From Clusia tigrina (Eukaryota; Arthropoda; Insecta; Diptera; Clusiidae): a stretch of DNA of 64,000 nucleotides. A program made the position numbers and the translations under genes. Location: the NCBI GenBank assembly GCA_920105625.2, contig OV050030.1, positions 247,163,889 to 247,227,888 on the forward strand. The letters are read 5' to 3'. A model generated the notes under the pieces. The model did no database searches and was not told the origin of the DNA. It was given only the letters and a program-made list of their open reading frames with translations. Shown here piece by piece: positions 1-9,791 of this stretch. Position 1 is the stretch's first letter. Each line of letters opens with the position of its first letter.

Positions 1-4
1 CTAC
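1..4 (+). repeat. Partial monomer tail at left edge (J type)
   Basis: The first four bases 'ctac' match the end of F2, I and J monomers, which finish 'cctac' instead of 'catac'. Because an A monomer follows, this is most likely the end of a J monomer of a preceding HOR copy, so the array continues to the left of the window. Confidence 0.75.
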
Positions 5-200
5 AAATGCTTGTAACTTTTTACTGGAGCGTCATAAAACCTTGAAATTTTGTAACAATAAAGTACTCGAGCCTCTTGACAACTTAAGCTATCGCTCAAA
101 GCTATGTTATCCTTGAGTCCCAAATCAAACACTGATAAAACTTCATATGGCCCTTACTTCTATACGGTACGTCCTACACCTATCAAAGTTTGCAACATAC
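5..200 (+). repeat. Monomer type A
   Basis: Type A is the marker of the HOR start. Relative to consensus offsets it has T75A and T79C ('ttgacaactt'), C103T and C106T ('tgttatcc'), A142T creating CATATG ('cttcatatgg') and A151T ('cccttac'). It occurs once per HOR copy, 22 times in the window, the last starting at 58021. It uniquely supplies CATATG and CTTAAG sites within the 15-mer, so these words mark the HOR period. Confidence 0.92.
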
Positions 201-396
201 AAATGCTTGTAACTTTTTACTGGAGCGTCATAAAACCTTGAAATTTTGTAACAATAAAGTACTCGAACCTCTTGTCAATTTAAGCTATCTCTCAAAGCTG
301 TGCTACCCTTGAGTCCCAAATCAAACACTGATAAAACTTCAAATGGCCCTAACTACTATACGTTACGTCCTACACCTATCAACGTTTGCAACATAC
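201..396 (+). repeat. Monomer type B
   Basis: Diagnostic changes are G67A ('tcgaacc', destroying CTCGAG), G90T and A100G ('tatctctc' then 'gctgtgc'), T155A ('aactactata') and A183C ('tcaacg'). It follows A in all HOR copies. This copy has a private T at 363. A closely related B' form begins with 'ttct' and follows H. Confidence 0.92.
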
Positions 397-592
397 AAAT
401 GCTTGTAACTTTTTACTGGAGCGTAATAAAACCTTGAAATTTTGTAACAATAAAATACTCGAGCCTCTTGTCAATTTAAGCTAGCGCTCAAAGCTATGCT
501 ACCCTTGAGTCCCAAATCAAACACTGATAAAACTTCAAATGGCCCTAACTTCTATACGGTACGTCCTACACCTATCAAAGTTTGCAACATAC
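397..592 (+). repeat. Monomer type C
   Basis: Diagnostic changes are G59A ('aataaaatactcg') and T88G ('ctagcgctc'). The latter creates two overlapping palindromes, GCTAGC and AGCGCT. C appears twice per 15-mer, after B and after B'. Its 3' half is often replaced by the end of D or E in shorter HOR copies. Confidence 0.92.
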
Positions 593-787
593 AAATGCTT
601 GTAACTTTTTACTGGAGCGTCATAAATCCTTGAAATTTTGTAACAATAAAGTACTCGAGCCTCTTGTCAATTTACGCTTTCGCTCAAGCTATGCTACCCT
701 TGAGTCCCAAATCAAACACTGATAAAACTTCAAATGGCCCTAACTTCTATACGGTACGTCCTACACCTATCAAAGTTTGCAAAATAC
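593..787 (+). repeat. Monomer type D (195 bp)
   Basis: Diagnostic changes are A35T ('cataaatcctt'), A83C and A87T ('tacgctttcg'), loss of one A at about offset 95 ('ctcaagct') and C192A at the end ('caaaatac'). It appears twice per 15-mer, always after C. The one-base loss is shared with E, so D and E probably share an ancestor or an exchanged segment. Confidence 0.92.
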
Positions 788-982
788 AAATGCTTGTAAT
801 TTTTTACTGGTGCGTCATAAAACGTTGAAATTTTGTAACAATAAAGTATTCGAGCCTCTTGTCAATTTACGCTTTCGCTCAAGCTATGCTACCCTTGAGT
901 CCCAAATCAAACACTGAGAAAACTTCAAATGGCCCTAACTTCTATACGGTACGTCCTACACCTATCAAAGTTTGCAACATAC
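788..982 (+). repeat. Monomer type E (195 bp)
   Basis: Diagnostic changes are C13T ('ttgtaatt'), A24T ('tggtgcg'), C37G ('aaacgttg'), C62T ('gtattcgag', losing CTCGAG), the D-like 'tacgctttcg' with one A missing, and T132G ('ctgagaaaac'). It is the 195-bp partner of D and always precedes F. Confidence 0.92.
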
Positions 983-1178
983 AAATGCTTGTAATTTTTT
1001 ACTGGTGCGTCATAAAACGCTGAAATTTTGTAACAATAAAGTACTCGAGCCTCTTGTCAATTTAAGCTATCGCTCAAAGCTATGCTACCCTTGAGTCCCA
1101 AATCAAACACTGAGAAAACTTCAAATGGCCCTAACTTCTATACGGTACGTCCTACACCTATCAAAGTTTGCAACATAC
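983..1178 (+). repeat. Monomer type F1
   Basis: It shares the E-like start ('ttgtaatt', 'tggtgcg') but has C37G and T38C ('aaacgctg'), an intact CTCGAG, 'tatcgctcaaag' and T132G ('gagaaaac'), ending 'caacatac'. It is the first of the two F monomers in the 15-mer and leads into G. Confidence 0.92.
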
Positions 1179-1374
1179 AAATGCTTGTAACTTTTTACTG
1201 GAGCGTCATAAAACCTTGAAATTTTGTAACAATAAAGTACTCGAGCCTCTTGTCAATTTAAGCTGTCGTTCAAAGCTATGCTACTCTTGAGTCCCAAATA
1301 AAACACTGATAAAACTTCAAATGGCCCTAACTTCTATACGGTACGTCCTACACCTATCAAAGTTTGCAACACAC
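1179..1374 (+). repeat. Monomer type G
   Basis: Diagnostic changes are A87G and C91T ('ctgtcgttc'), C107T ('ctactctt') and C122A ('aaataaaac'), with a consensus 'ttgtaac' start. G and the following H are near-identical outside the start, so they look like a recent monomer duplication. Confidence 0.92.
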
Positions 1375-1569
1375 AAATGCTTCTAACTTTTTACTGGAGC
1401 GTCATAAAACCTTGAAATTTTTAACAATAAAGTACTCGAGCCTCTTGTCAATTTAAGCTGTCGTTCAAAGCTATGCTACTCTTGAGTCCCAAATAAAACA
1501 CTGATAAAACTTCAAATGGCCCTAACTTCTATACGGTACGTCCTACACCTATCAAAGTTTGCAACATAC
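1375..1569 (+). repeat. Monomer type H (this copy 195 bp)
   Basis: Same body as G ('ctgtcgttc', 'ctactctt', 'aaataaaac') but with G9C at the start ('aaatgcttct'). This copy has lost one base around 1420 ('gaaatttttaac' instead of 'gaaattttgtaac'); other H copies are 196 bp. It is followed by B'. Confidence 0.92.
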
Positions 1570-1765
1570 AAATGCTTCTAACTTTTTACTGGAGCGTCAT
1601 AAAACCTTGAAATTTTGTAACAATAAAGTACTCGAACCTCTTGTCAATTTAAGCTATCTCTCAAAGCTGTGCTACCCTTGAGTCCCAAATCAAACACTGA
1701 TAAAACTTCAAATGGCCCTAACTACTATACGGTACGTCCTACACCTATCAACGTTTGCAACATAC
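1570..1765 (+). repeat. Monomer type B'
   Basis: All B markers are present ('tcgaacc', 'tatctctc', 'gctgtgc', 'aactactata', 'tcaacg'), but the start carries the H-type G9C ('ttct'). The simplest reading is that B' is a B whose first bases come from an H-like donor, created when the B-F block was duplicated next to H. Confidence 0.9.
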
Positions 1766-1961
1766 AAATGCTTGTAACTTTTTACTGGAGCGTCATAAAA
1801 CCTTGAAATTTTGTAACAATAAAATACTCGAGCCTCTTGTCAATTTAAGCTAGCGCTCAAAGCTATGCTACCCTTGAGTCCCAAATCAAACACTGATAAA
1901 ACTTCAAATGGCCCTAACTTCTATACGGTACGTCCTACACCTATCAAAGTTTGCAACATAC
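1766..1961 (+). repeat. Monomer type C (second in HOR)
   Basis: It matches the first C (397-592) at its markers G59A and T88G. It belongs to the duplicated B-C-D-E-F block inside the 15-mer. The two C monomers lie 1,369 bp apart here (1,370 bp in canonical copies). Confidence 0.9.
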
Positions 1962-2156
1962 AAATGCTTGTAACTTTTTACTGGAGCGTCATAAATCCTT
2001 GAAATTTTGTAACAATAAAGTACTCGAGCCTCTTGTCAATTTACGCTTTCGCTCAAGCTATGCTACCCTTGAGTCCCAAATCAAACACTGATAAAACTTC
2101 AAATGGCCCTAACTTCTATACGGTACGTCCTACACCTATCAAAGTTTGCAAAATAC
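1962..2156 (+). repeat. Monomer type D (second in HOR)
   Basis: Same D markers as 593-787: A35T, 'tacgctttcg', one A missing and the 'caaaatac' end. 195 bp. Confidence 0.9.
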
Positions 2157-2351
2157 AAATGCTTGTAATTTTTTACTGGTGCGTCATAAAACGTTGAAAT
2201 TTTGTAACAATAAAGTATTCGAGCCTCTTGTCAATTTACGCTTTCGCTCAAGCTATGCTACCCTTGAGTCCCAAATCAAACACTGAGAAAACTTCAAATG
2301 GCCCTAACTTCTATACGGTACGTCCTACACCTATCAAAGTTTGCAACATAC
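2157..2351 (+). repeat. Monomer type E (second in HOR)
   Basis: Same E markers as 788-982, including 'aaacgttg', 'gtattcgag' and 'gagaaaac'. 195 bp. Confidence 0.9.
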
Positions 2352-2547
2352 AAATGCTTGTAATTTTTTACTGGTGCGTCATAAAACGCTGAAATTTTGT
2401 AACAATAAAGTACTCGAGCCTCTTGTCAATTTAAGCTATCGCTCAAAGCTATGCTACCCTTGAGTCCCAAATCAAACACTGATAAAACTTCAAATGGCCC
2501 AAACTTCTATACGGTACGTCCTACACCTATTAAAGTTTGCAACCTAC
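2352..2547 (+). repeat. Monomer type F2
   Basis: It starts like F1 ('ttgtaatt', 'tggtgcg', 'aaacgctg') but its 3' half differs: consensus 'gataaaac', T150A ('ggcccaaac'), C180T ('tattaaag') and A193C ('cctac'). The 'tattaaag ... cctac' ending is shared with I and J, suggesting that F2-I-J were once amplified together. Confidence 0.92.
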
Positions 2548-2743
2548 AAATGCTTGTAACTTTTTACTGGAGCGTCATAAAACCTTGAAATTTTGTAACA
2601 ATAAAGTACTCGAGCCTCTTGTCAATTTAAGCTATCGCTCAAAGCTGTGCTACTATTGAGTCCCAAATCAAACACTGATAAAACTTCAAATGGCCCTAAC
2701 TTCTATACGGTACGTCCTACACCTATTAAAGTTTGCAACCTAC
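2548..2743 (+). repeat. Monomer type I
   Basis: Markers are A100G ('gctgtgc'), C107T and C108A ('ctactattg') and the F2-like ending 'tattaaag ... cctac'. It lies between F2 and J in all intact copies. Confidence 0.92.
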
Positions 2744-2939
2744 AAATGCTTGTAACTTTTTACTGGAGCGTCATAAAACCTTGAAATTTTGTAACAATAA
2801 ACTATTCGAGCCTCTTGTCAATTTAAGCTATCGCTCAAAGCTATGCTACCCTTGAGTCCCAAATCAAACACTGATAAAACTTCAAATGGCCCTAACTTCT
2901 ATACGGTACGTCCTACACCTATTAAAGTTTGCAACCTAC
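2744..2939 (+). repeat. Monomer type J
   Basis: Markers are G59C and C62T ('aataaactattcgag', no CTCGAG) and the 'tattaaag ... cctac' ending. It is the last monomer of the HOR and is normally followed by A. Confidence 0.92.
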
Positions 2940-4114
2940 AAATGCTTGTAACTTTTTACTGGAGCGTCATAAAACCTTGAAATTTTGTAACAATAAAGTA
3001 CTCGAGCCTCTTGACAATTTAAGCTATCGCTCAAAGCTATGTTATCCTTGAGTCCCAAATCAAACACTGATAAAACTTCATATGGCCCTTACTTCTATAC
3101 GGTACGTCCTACACCTATCAAAGTTTGCAACATACAAATGCTTGTAACTTTTTACTGGAGCGTCATAAAACCTTGAAATTTTGTAACAATAAAGTACTCG
3201 AACCTCTTGTCAATTTAAGCTATCTCTCAAAGCTGTGCTACCCTTGAGTCCCAAATCAAACACTGATAAAACTTCAAATGGCCCTAACTACTATACGGTA
3301 CGTCCTACACCTATCAACGTTTGCAACATACAAATGCTTGTAACTTTTTACTGGAGCGTCATAAAACCTTGAAATTTTGTAACAATAAAATACTCGAGCC
3401 TCTTGTCAATTTAAGCTAGCGCTCAAAGCTATGCTACCCTTGAGTCCCAAATCAAACACTGATAAAACTTCAAATGGCCCTAACTTCTATACGGTACGTC
3501 CTACACCTATCAAAGTTTGCAAAATACAAATGCTTGTAATTTTTTACTGGTGCGTCATAAAACGTTGAAATTTTGTAACAATAAAGTATTCGAGCCTCTT
3601 GTCAATTTACGCTTTCGCTCAAGCTATGCTACCCTTGAGTCCCAAATCAAACACTGAGAAAACTTCAAATGGCCCTAACTTCTATACGGTACGTCCTACA
3701 CCTATCAAAGTTTGCAACATACAAATGCTTGTAATTTTTTACTGGTGCGTCATAAAACGCTGAAATTTTGTAACAATAAAGTACTCGAGCCTCTTGTCAA
3801 TTTAAGCTATCGCTCAAAGCTGTGCTACTATTGAGTCCCAAATCAAACACTGATAAAACTTCAAATGGCCCTAACTTCTATACGGTACGTCCTACACCTA
3901 TTAAAGTTTGCAACCTACAAATGCTTGTAACTTTTTACTGGAGCGTCATAAAACCTTGAAATTTTGTAACAATAAACTATTCGAGCCTCTTGTCAATTTA
4001 AGCTATCGCTCAAAGCTATGCTACCCTTGAGTCCCAAATCAAACACTGATAAAACTTCAAATGGCCCTAACTTCTATACGGTACGTCCTACACCTATTAA
4101 AGTTTGCAACCTAC
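2940..4114 (+). repeat. HOR copy 2, 6-mer with C/D and F/I chimeras
   Basis: Order A-B-(C/D)-E-(F/I)-J, 1,175 bp. The third monomer begins as C ('aaaatactcg', 'ctagcgctc') and ends as D ('caaaatac'). The fifth begins as F ('aaacgctg') and ends as I ('gctgtgctactattg', 'cctac'). Two out-of-register exchanges explain the loss of nine monomers. The A copy has 'gacaattt' in place of 'gacaactt'. Confidence 0.9.
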
Positions 4115-5094
4115 AAATGCTTGTAACTTTTTACTGGAGCGTCATAAAACCTTGAAATTTTGTAACAATAAAGTACTCGAGCCTCTTGACAACTTAAGCT
4201 ATCGCTCAAAGCTATGTTATCCTTGAGTCCCAAATCAAACACTGATAAAACTTCATATGGCCCTTACTTCTATACGGTACGTCCTACACCTATCAAAGTT
4301 TGCAACATACAAATGCTTGTAACTTTTTACTGGAGCGTCATAAAACCTTGAAATTTTGTAACAATAAAGTACTCGAACCTCTTGTCAATTTAAGCTATCT
4401 CTCAAAGCTGTGCTACCCTTGAGTCCCAAATCAAACACTGATAAAACTTCAAATGGCCCTAACTACTATACGGTACGTCCTACACCTATCAACGTTTGCA
4501 ACATACAAATGCTTGTAACTTTTTACTGGAGCGTCATAAAACCTTGAAATTTTGTAACAATAAAATACTCGAGCCTCTTGTCAATTTAAGCTAGCGCTCA
4601 AAGCTATGCTACCCTTGAGTCCCAAATCAAACACTGAGAAAACTTCAAATGGCCCTAACTTCTATACGGTACGTCCTACACCTATCAAAGTTTGCAACAT
4701 ACAAATGCTTGTAATTTTTTACTGGTGCGTCATAAAACGCTGAAATTTTGTAACAATAAAGTACTCGAGCCTCTTGTCAATTTAAGCTATCGCTCAAAGC
4801 TATGCTACCCTTGAGTCCCAAATCAAACACTGAGAAAACTTCAAATGGCCCTAACTTCTATACGGTACGTCCTACACCTATCAAAGTTTGCAACATACAA
4901 ATGCTTGTAACTTTTTACTGGAGCGTCATAAAACCTTGAAATTTTGTAACAATAAAGTACTCGAGCCTCTTGTCAATTTAAGCTGTCGTTCAAAGCTATG
5001 CTACTCTTGAGTCCCAAATAAAACACTGATAAAACTTCAAATGGCCCTAACTTCTATACGGTACGTCCTACACCTATCAAAGTTTGCAACATAC

Positions 5095-5290
5095 AAATGC
5101 TTCTAACTTTTTACTGGAGCGTCATAAAACCTTGAAATTTTGTAACAATAAAGTACTCGAGCCTCTTGTCAATTTAAGCTGTCGTTCAAAGCTATGCTAC
5201 TCTTGAGTCCCAAATAAAACACTGATAAAACTTCAAATGGCCCTAACTTCTATACGGTACGTCCTACACCTATCAACGTTTGCAACATAC
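5095..5290 (+). repeat. H monomer with B-type ending (H*)
   Basis: The body is H ('ttct' start, 'ctgtcgttc', 'aaataaaac', 'aacttctata'), but the end carries the B-specific A183C ('tcaacg'). No complete B' follows; the next monomer is C-like. Confidence 0.85.
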
Positions 5291-5486
5291 AAATGCTTCT
5301 AACTTTTTACTGGAGCGTCATAAAACCTTGAAATTTTGTAACAATAAAATACTCGAGCCTCTTGTCAATTTAAGCTAGCGCTCAAAGCTATGCTACCCTT
5401 GAGTCCCAAATCAAACACTGATAAAACTTCAAATGGCCCTAACTTCTATACGGTACGTCCTACACCTATCAAAGTTTGCAACATAC
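5291..5486 (+). repeat. C monomer with B'-type start (C')
   Basis: It starts 'aaatgcttct' like H and B' but then has the C markers 'aaaatactcg' and 'ctagcgctc'. Together with the preceding H*, it shows a patch of mixed origin where B' is missing. Confidence 0.85.
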
Positions 5487-6855
5487 AAATGCTTGTAACT
5501 TTTTACTGGAGCGTCATAAATCCTTGAAATTTTGTAACAATAAAGTACTCGAGCCTCTTGTCAATTTACGCTTTCGCTCAAGCTATGCTACCCTTGAGTC
5601 CCAAATCAAACACTGATAAAACTTCAAATGGCCCTAACTTCTATACGGTACGTCCTACACCTATCAAAGTTTGCAAAATACAAATGCTTGTAATTTTTTA
5701 CTGGTGCGTCATAAAACGTTGAAATTTTGTAACAATAAAGTATTCGAGCCTCTTGTCAATTTACGCTTTCGCTCAAGCTATGCTACCCTTGAGTCCCAAA
5801 TCAAACACTGAGAAAACTTCAAATGGCCCTAACTTCTATACGGTACGTCCTACACCTATCAAAGTTTGCAACATACAAATGCTTGTAATTTTTTACTGGT
5901 GCGTCATAAAACGCTGAAATTTTGTAACAATAAAGTACTCGAGCCTCTTGTCAATTTAAGCTATCGCTCAAAGCTATGCTACCCTTGAGTCCCAAATCAA
6001 ACACTGATAAAACTTCAAATGGCCCAAACTTCTATACGGTACGTCCTACACCTATCAAAGTTTGCAAAATACAAATGCTTGTAATTTTTTACTGGTGCGT
6101 CATAAAACGTTGAAATTTTGTAACAATAAAGTATTCGAGCCTCTTGTCAATTTACGCTTTCGCTCAAGCTATGCTACCCTTGAGTCCCAAATCAAACACT
6201 GAGAAAACTTCAAATGGCCCTAACTTCTATACGGTACGTCCTACACCTATCAAAGTTTGCAACATACAAATGCTTGTAATTTTTTACTGGTGCGTCATAA
6301 AACGCTGAAATTTTGTAACAATAAAGTACTCGAGCCTCTTGTCAATTTAAGCTATCGCTCAAAGCTATGCTACCCTTGAGTCCCAAATCAAACACTGATA
6401 AAACTTCAAATGGCCCAAACTTCTATACGGTACGTCCTACACCTATTAAAGTTTGCAACCTACAAATGCTTGTAACTTTTTACTGGAGCGTCATAAAACC
6501 TTGAAATTTTGTAACAATAAAGTACTCGAGCCTCTTGTCAATTTAAGCTATCGCTCAAAGCTGTGCTACTATTGAGTCCCAAATCAAACACTGATAAAAC
6601 TTCAAATGGCCCTAACTTCTATACGGTACGTCCTACACCTATTAAAGTTTGCAACCTACAAATGCTTGTAACTTTTTACTGGAGCGTCATAAAACCTTGA
6701 AATTTTGTAACAATAAACTATTCGAGCCTCTTGTCAATTTAAGCTATCGCTCAAAGCTATGCTACCCTTGAGTCCCAAATCAAACACTGATAAAACTTCA
6801 AATGGCCCTAACTTCTATACGGTACGTCCTACACCTATTAAAGTTTGCAACCTAC

Positions 6856-9791
6856 AAATGCTTGTAACTTTTTACTGGAGCGTCATAAAACCTTGAAATT
6901 TTGTAACAATAAAGTACTCGAGCCTCTTGACAACTTAAGCTATCGCTCAAAGCTATGTTATCCTTGAGTCCCAAATCAAACACTGATAAAACTTCATATG
7001 GCCCTTACTTCTATACGGTACGTCCTACACCTATCAAAGTTTGCAACATACAAATGCTTGTAACTTTTTACTGGAGCGTCATAAAACCTTGAAATTTTGT
7101 AACAATAAAGTACTCGAACCTCTTGTCAATTTAAGCTATCTCTCAAAGCTGTGCTACCCTTGAGTCCCAAATCAAACACTGAGAAAACTTCAAATGGCCC
7201 TAACTACTATACGGTACGTCCTACACCTATCAACGTTTGCAACATACAAATGCTTGTAACTTTTTACTGGAGCGTCATAAAACCTTGAAATTTTGTAACA
7301 ATAAAATACTCGAGCCTCTTGTCAATTTAAGCTAGCGCTCAAAGCTATGCTACCCTTGAGTCCCAAATCAAACACTGATAAAACTTCAAATGGCCCTAAC
7401 TTCTATACGGTACGTCCTACACCTATCAAAGTTTGCAACATACAAATGCTTGTAACTTTTTACTGGAGCGTCATAAATCCTTGAAATTTTGTAACAATAA
7501 AGTACTCGAGCCTCTTGTCAATTTACGCTTTCGCTCAAGCTATGCTACCCTTGAGTCCCAAATCAAACACTGATAAAACTTCAAATGGCCCTAACTTCTA
7601 TACGGTACGTCCTACACCTATCAAAGTTTGCAAAATACAAATGCTTGTAATTTTTTACTGGTGCGTCATAAAACGTTGAAATTTTGTAACAATAAAGTAT
7701 TCGAGCCTCTTGTCAATTTACGCTTTCGCTCAAGCTATGCTACCCTTGAGTCCCAAATCAAACACTGAGAAAACTTCAAATGGCCCTAACTTCTATACGG
7801 TACGTCCTACACCTATCAAAGTTTGCAACATTCAAATGCTTGTAATTTTTTACTGGTGCGTCATAAAACGCTGAAATTTTGTAACAATAAAGTACTCGAG
7901 CCTCTTGTCAATTTAAGCTATCGCTCAAAGCTATGCTACCCTTGAGTCCCAAATCAAACACTGAGAAAACTTCAAATGGCCCTAACTTCTATACGGTACG
8001 TCCTACACCTATCAAAGTTTGCAACATACAAATGCTTGTAACTTTTTACTGGAGCGTCATAAAACCTTGAAATTTTGTAACAATAAAGTACTCGAGCCTC
8101 TTGTCAATTTAAGCTGTCGTTCAAAGCTATGCTACTCTTGAGTCCCAAATAAAACACTGATAAAACTTCAAATGGCCCTAACTTCTATACGGTACGTCCT
8201 ACACCTATCAAAGTTTGCAACATACAAATGCTTCTAACTTTTTACTGGAGCGTCATAAAACCTTGAAATTTTGTAACAATAAAGTACTCGAGCCTCTTGT
8301 CAATTTAAGCTGTCGTTCAAAGCTATGCTACTCTTGAGTCCCAAATAAAACACTGATAAAACTTCAAATGGCCCTAACTTCTATACGGTACGTCCTACAC
8401 CTATCAAAGTTTGCAACATACAAATGCTTCTAACTTTTTACTGGAGCGTCATAAAACCTTGAAATTTTGTAACAATAAAGTACTCGAACCTCTTGTCAAT
8501 TTAAGCTATCTCTCAAAGCTGTGCTACCCTTGAGTCCCAAATCAAACACTGATAAAACTTCAAATGGCCCTAACTACTATACGGAAAGTCCTACACCTAT
8601 CAACGTTTGCAACATACAAATGCTTGTAACTTTTTACTGGAGCGTCATAAAACCTTGAAATTTTGTAACAATAAAATACTCGAGCCTCTTGTCAATTTAA
8701 GCTAGCGCTCAAAGCTATGCTACCCTTGAGTCCCAAATCAAACACTGATAAAACTTCAAATGGCCCTAACTTCTATACGGTACGTCCTACACCTATCAAA
8801 GTTTGCAACATACAAATGCTTGTAACTTTTTACTGGAGCGTCATAAATCCTTGAAATTTTGTAACAATAAAGTACTCGAGCCTCTTGTCAATTTACGCTT
8901 TCGCTCAAGCTATGCTACCCTTGAGTCCCAAATCAAACACTGATAAAACTTCAAATGGCCCTAACTTCTATACGGTACGTCCTACACCTATCAAAGTTTG
9001 CAAAATACAAATGCTTGTAATTTTTTACTGGTGCGTCATAAAACGTTGAAATTTTGTAACAATAAAGTATTCGAGCCTCTTGTCAATTTACGCTTTCGCT
9101 CAAGCTATGCTACCCTTGAGTCCCAAATCAAACACTGAGAAAACTTCAAATGGCCCTAACTTCTATACGGTACGTCCTACACCTATCAAAGTTTGCAACA
9201 TACAAATGCTTGTAATTTTTTACTGGTGCGTCATAAAACGCTGAAATTTTGTAACAATAAAGTACTCGAGCCTCTTGTCAATTTAAGCTATCGCTCAAAG
9301 CTATGCTACCCTTGAGTCCCAAATCAAACACTGATAAAACTTCAAATGGCCCAAACTTCTATACGGTACGTCCTACACCTATTAAAGTTTGCAACCTACA
9401 AATGCTTGTAACTTTTTACTGGAGCGTCATAAAACCTTGAAATTTTGTAACAATAAAGTACTCGAGCCTCTTGTCAATTTAAGCTATCGCTCAAAGCTGT
9501 GCTACTATTGAGTCCCAAATCAAACACTGATAAAACTTCAAATGGCCCTAACTTCTATACGGTACGTCCTACACCTATTAAAGTTTGCAACCTACAAATG
9601 CTTGTAACTTTTTACTGGAGCGTCATAAAACCTTGAAATTTTGTAACAATAAACTATTCGAGCCTCTTCTCAATTTAAGCTATCGCTCAAAGCTATGCTA
9701 CCCTTGAGTCCCAAATCAAACACTGATAAAACTTCAAATGGCCCTAACTTCTATACGGTACGTCCTACACCTATTAAAGTTTGCAACCTAC
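6856..9791 (+). repeat. HOR copy 4, intact 15-mer
   Basis: Canonical order and length (2,936 bp). Noted private changes are 'gagaaaac' in its first B near 7184, 'cattcaaatg' near 7829, 'cggaaagtcc' in B' near 8584 and 'cttctcaattt' in J near 9668. Confidence 0.92.

Larger units (their letters stand above)
5..2939 (+). repeat. HOR copy 1, intact 15-mer (reference copy)
   Basis: Order A-B-C-D-E-F1-G-H-B'-C-D-E-F2-I-J, 2,935 bp. Canonical length is 2,936 bp; this copy lost one base in its H monomer near 1420. It also carries private changes at 363 (T in 'cgttacg'), 425 (A in 'gcgtaat') and 1372 (C in 'acacac'). Its fifteen monomers are annotated separately below and serve as the type specimens for the rest of the window. 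Confidence 0.93.
4115..6855 (+). repeat. HOR copy 3, rearranged 14-mer
   Basis: Order A-B-(C/E)-F1-G-H*-C'-D-E-(F2/D)-E-F2-I-J, 2,741 bp. The C/E chimera at 4507-4702 has the C front and the E end ('gagaaaac'). H* ends with the B marker 'tcaacg'. C' carries the B' start 'ttct'. The F2/D chimera near 5877 has 'ggcccaaac' followed by the D ending 'caaaatac', giving a second E-F2 pair. Confidence 0.88.

Noticed and set aside
593..982. CENP-B box-like 'tttcgctcaagctatg' in D and E monomers
   Set aside because: It has TTCG and the central A of the CENP-B core but lacks the CGGG part, having TATG instead. No better match on either strand.
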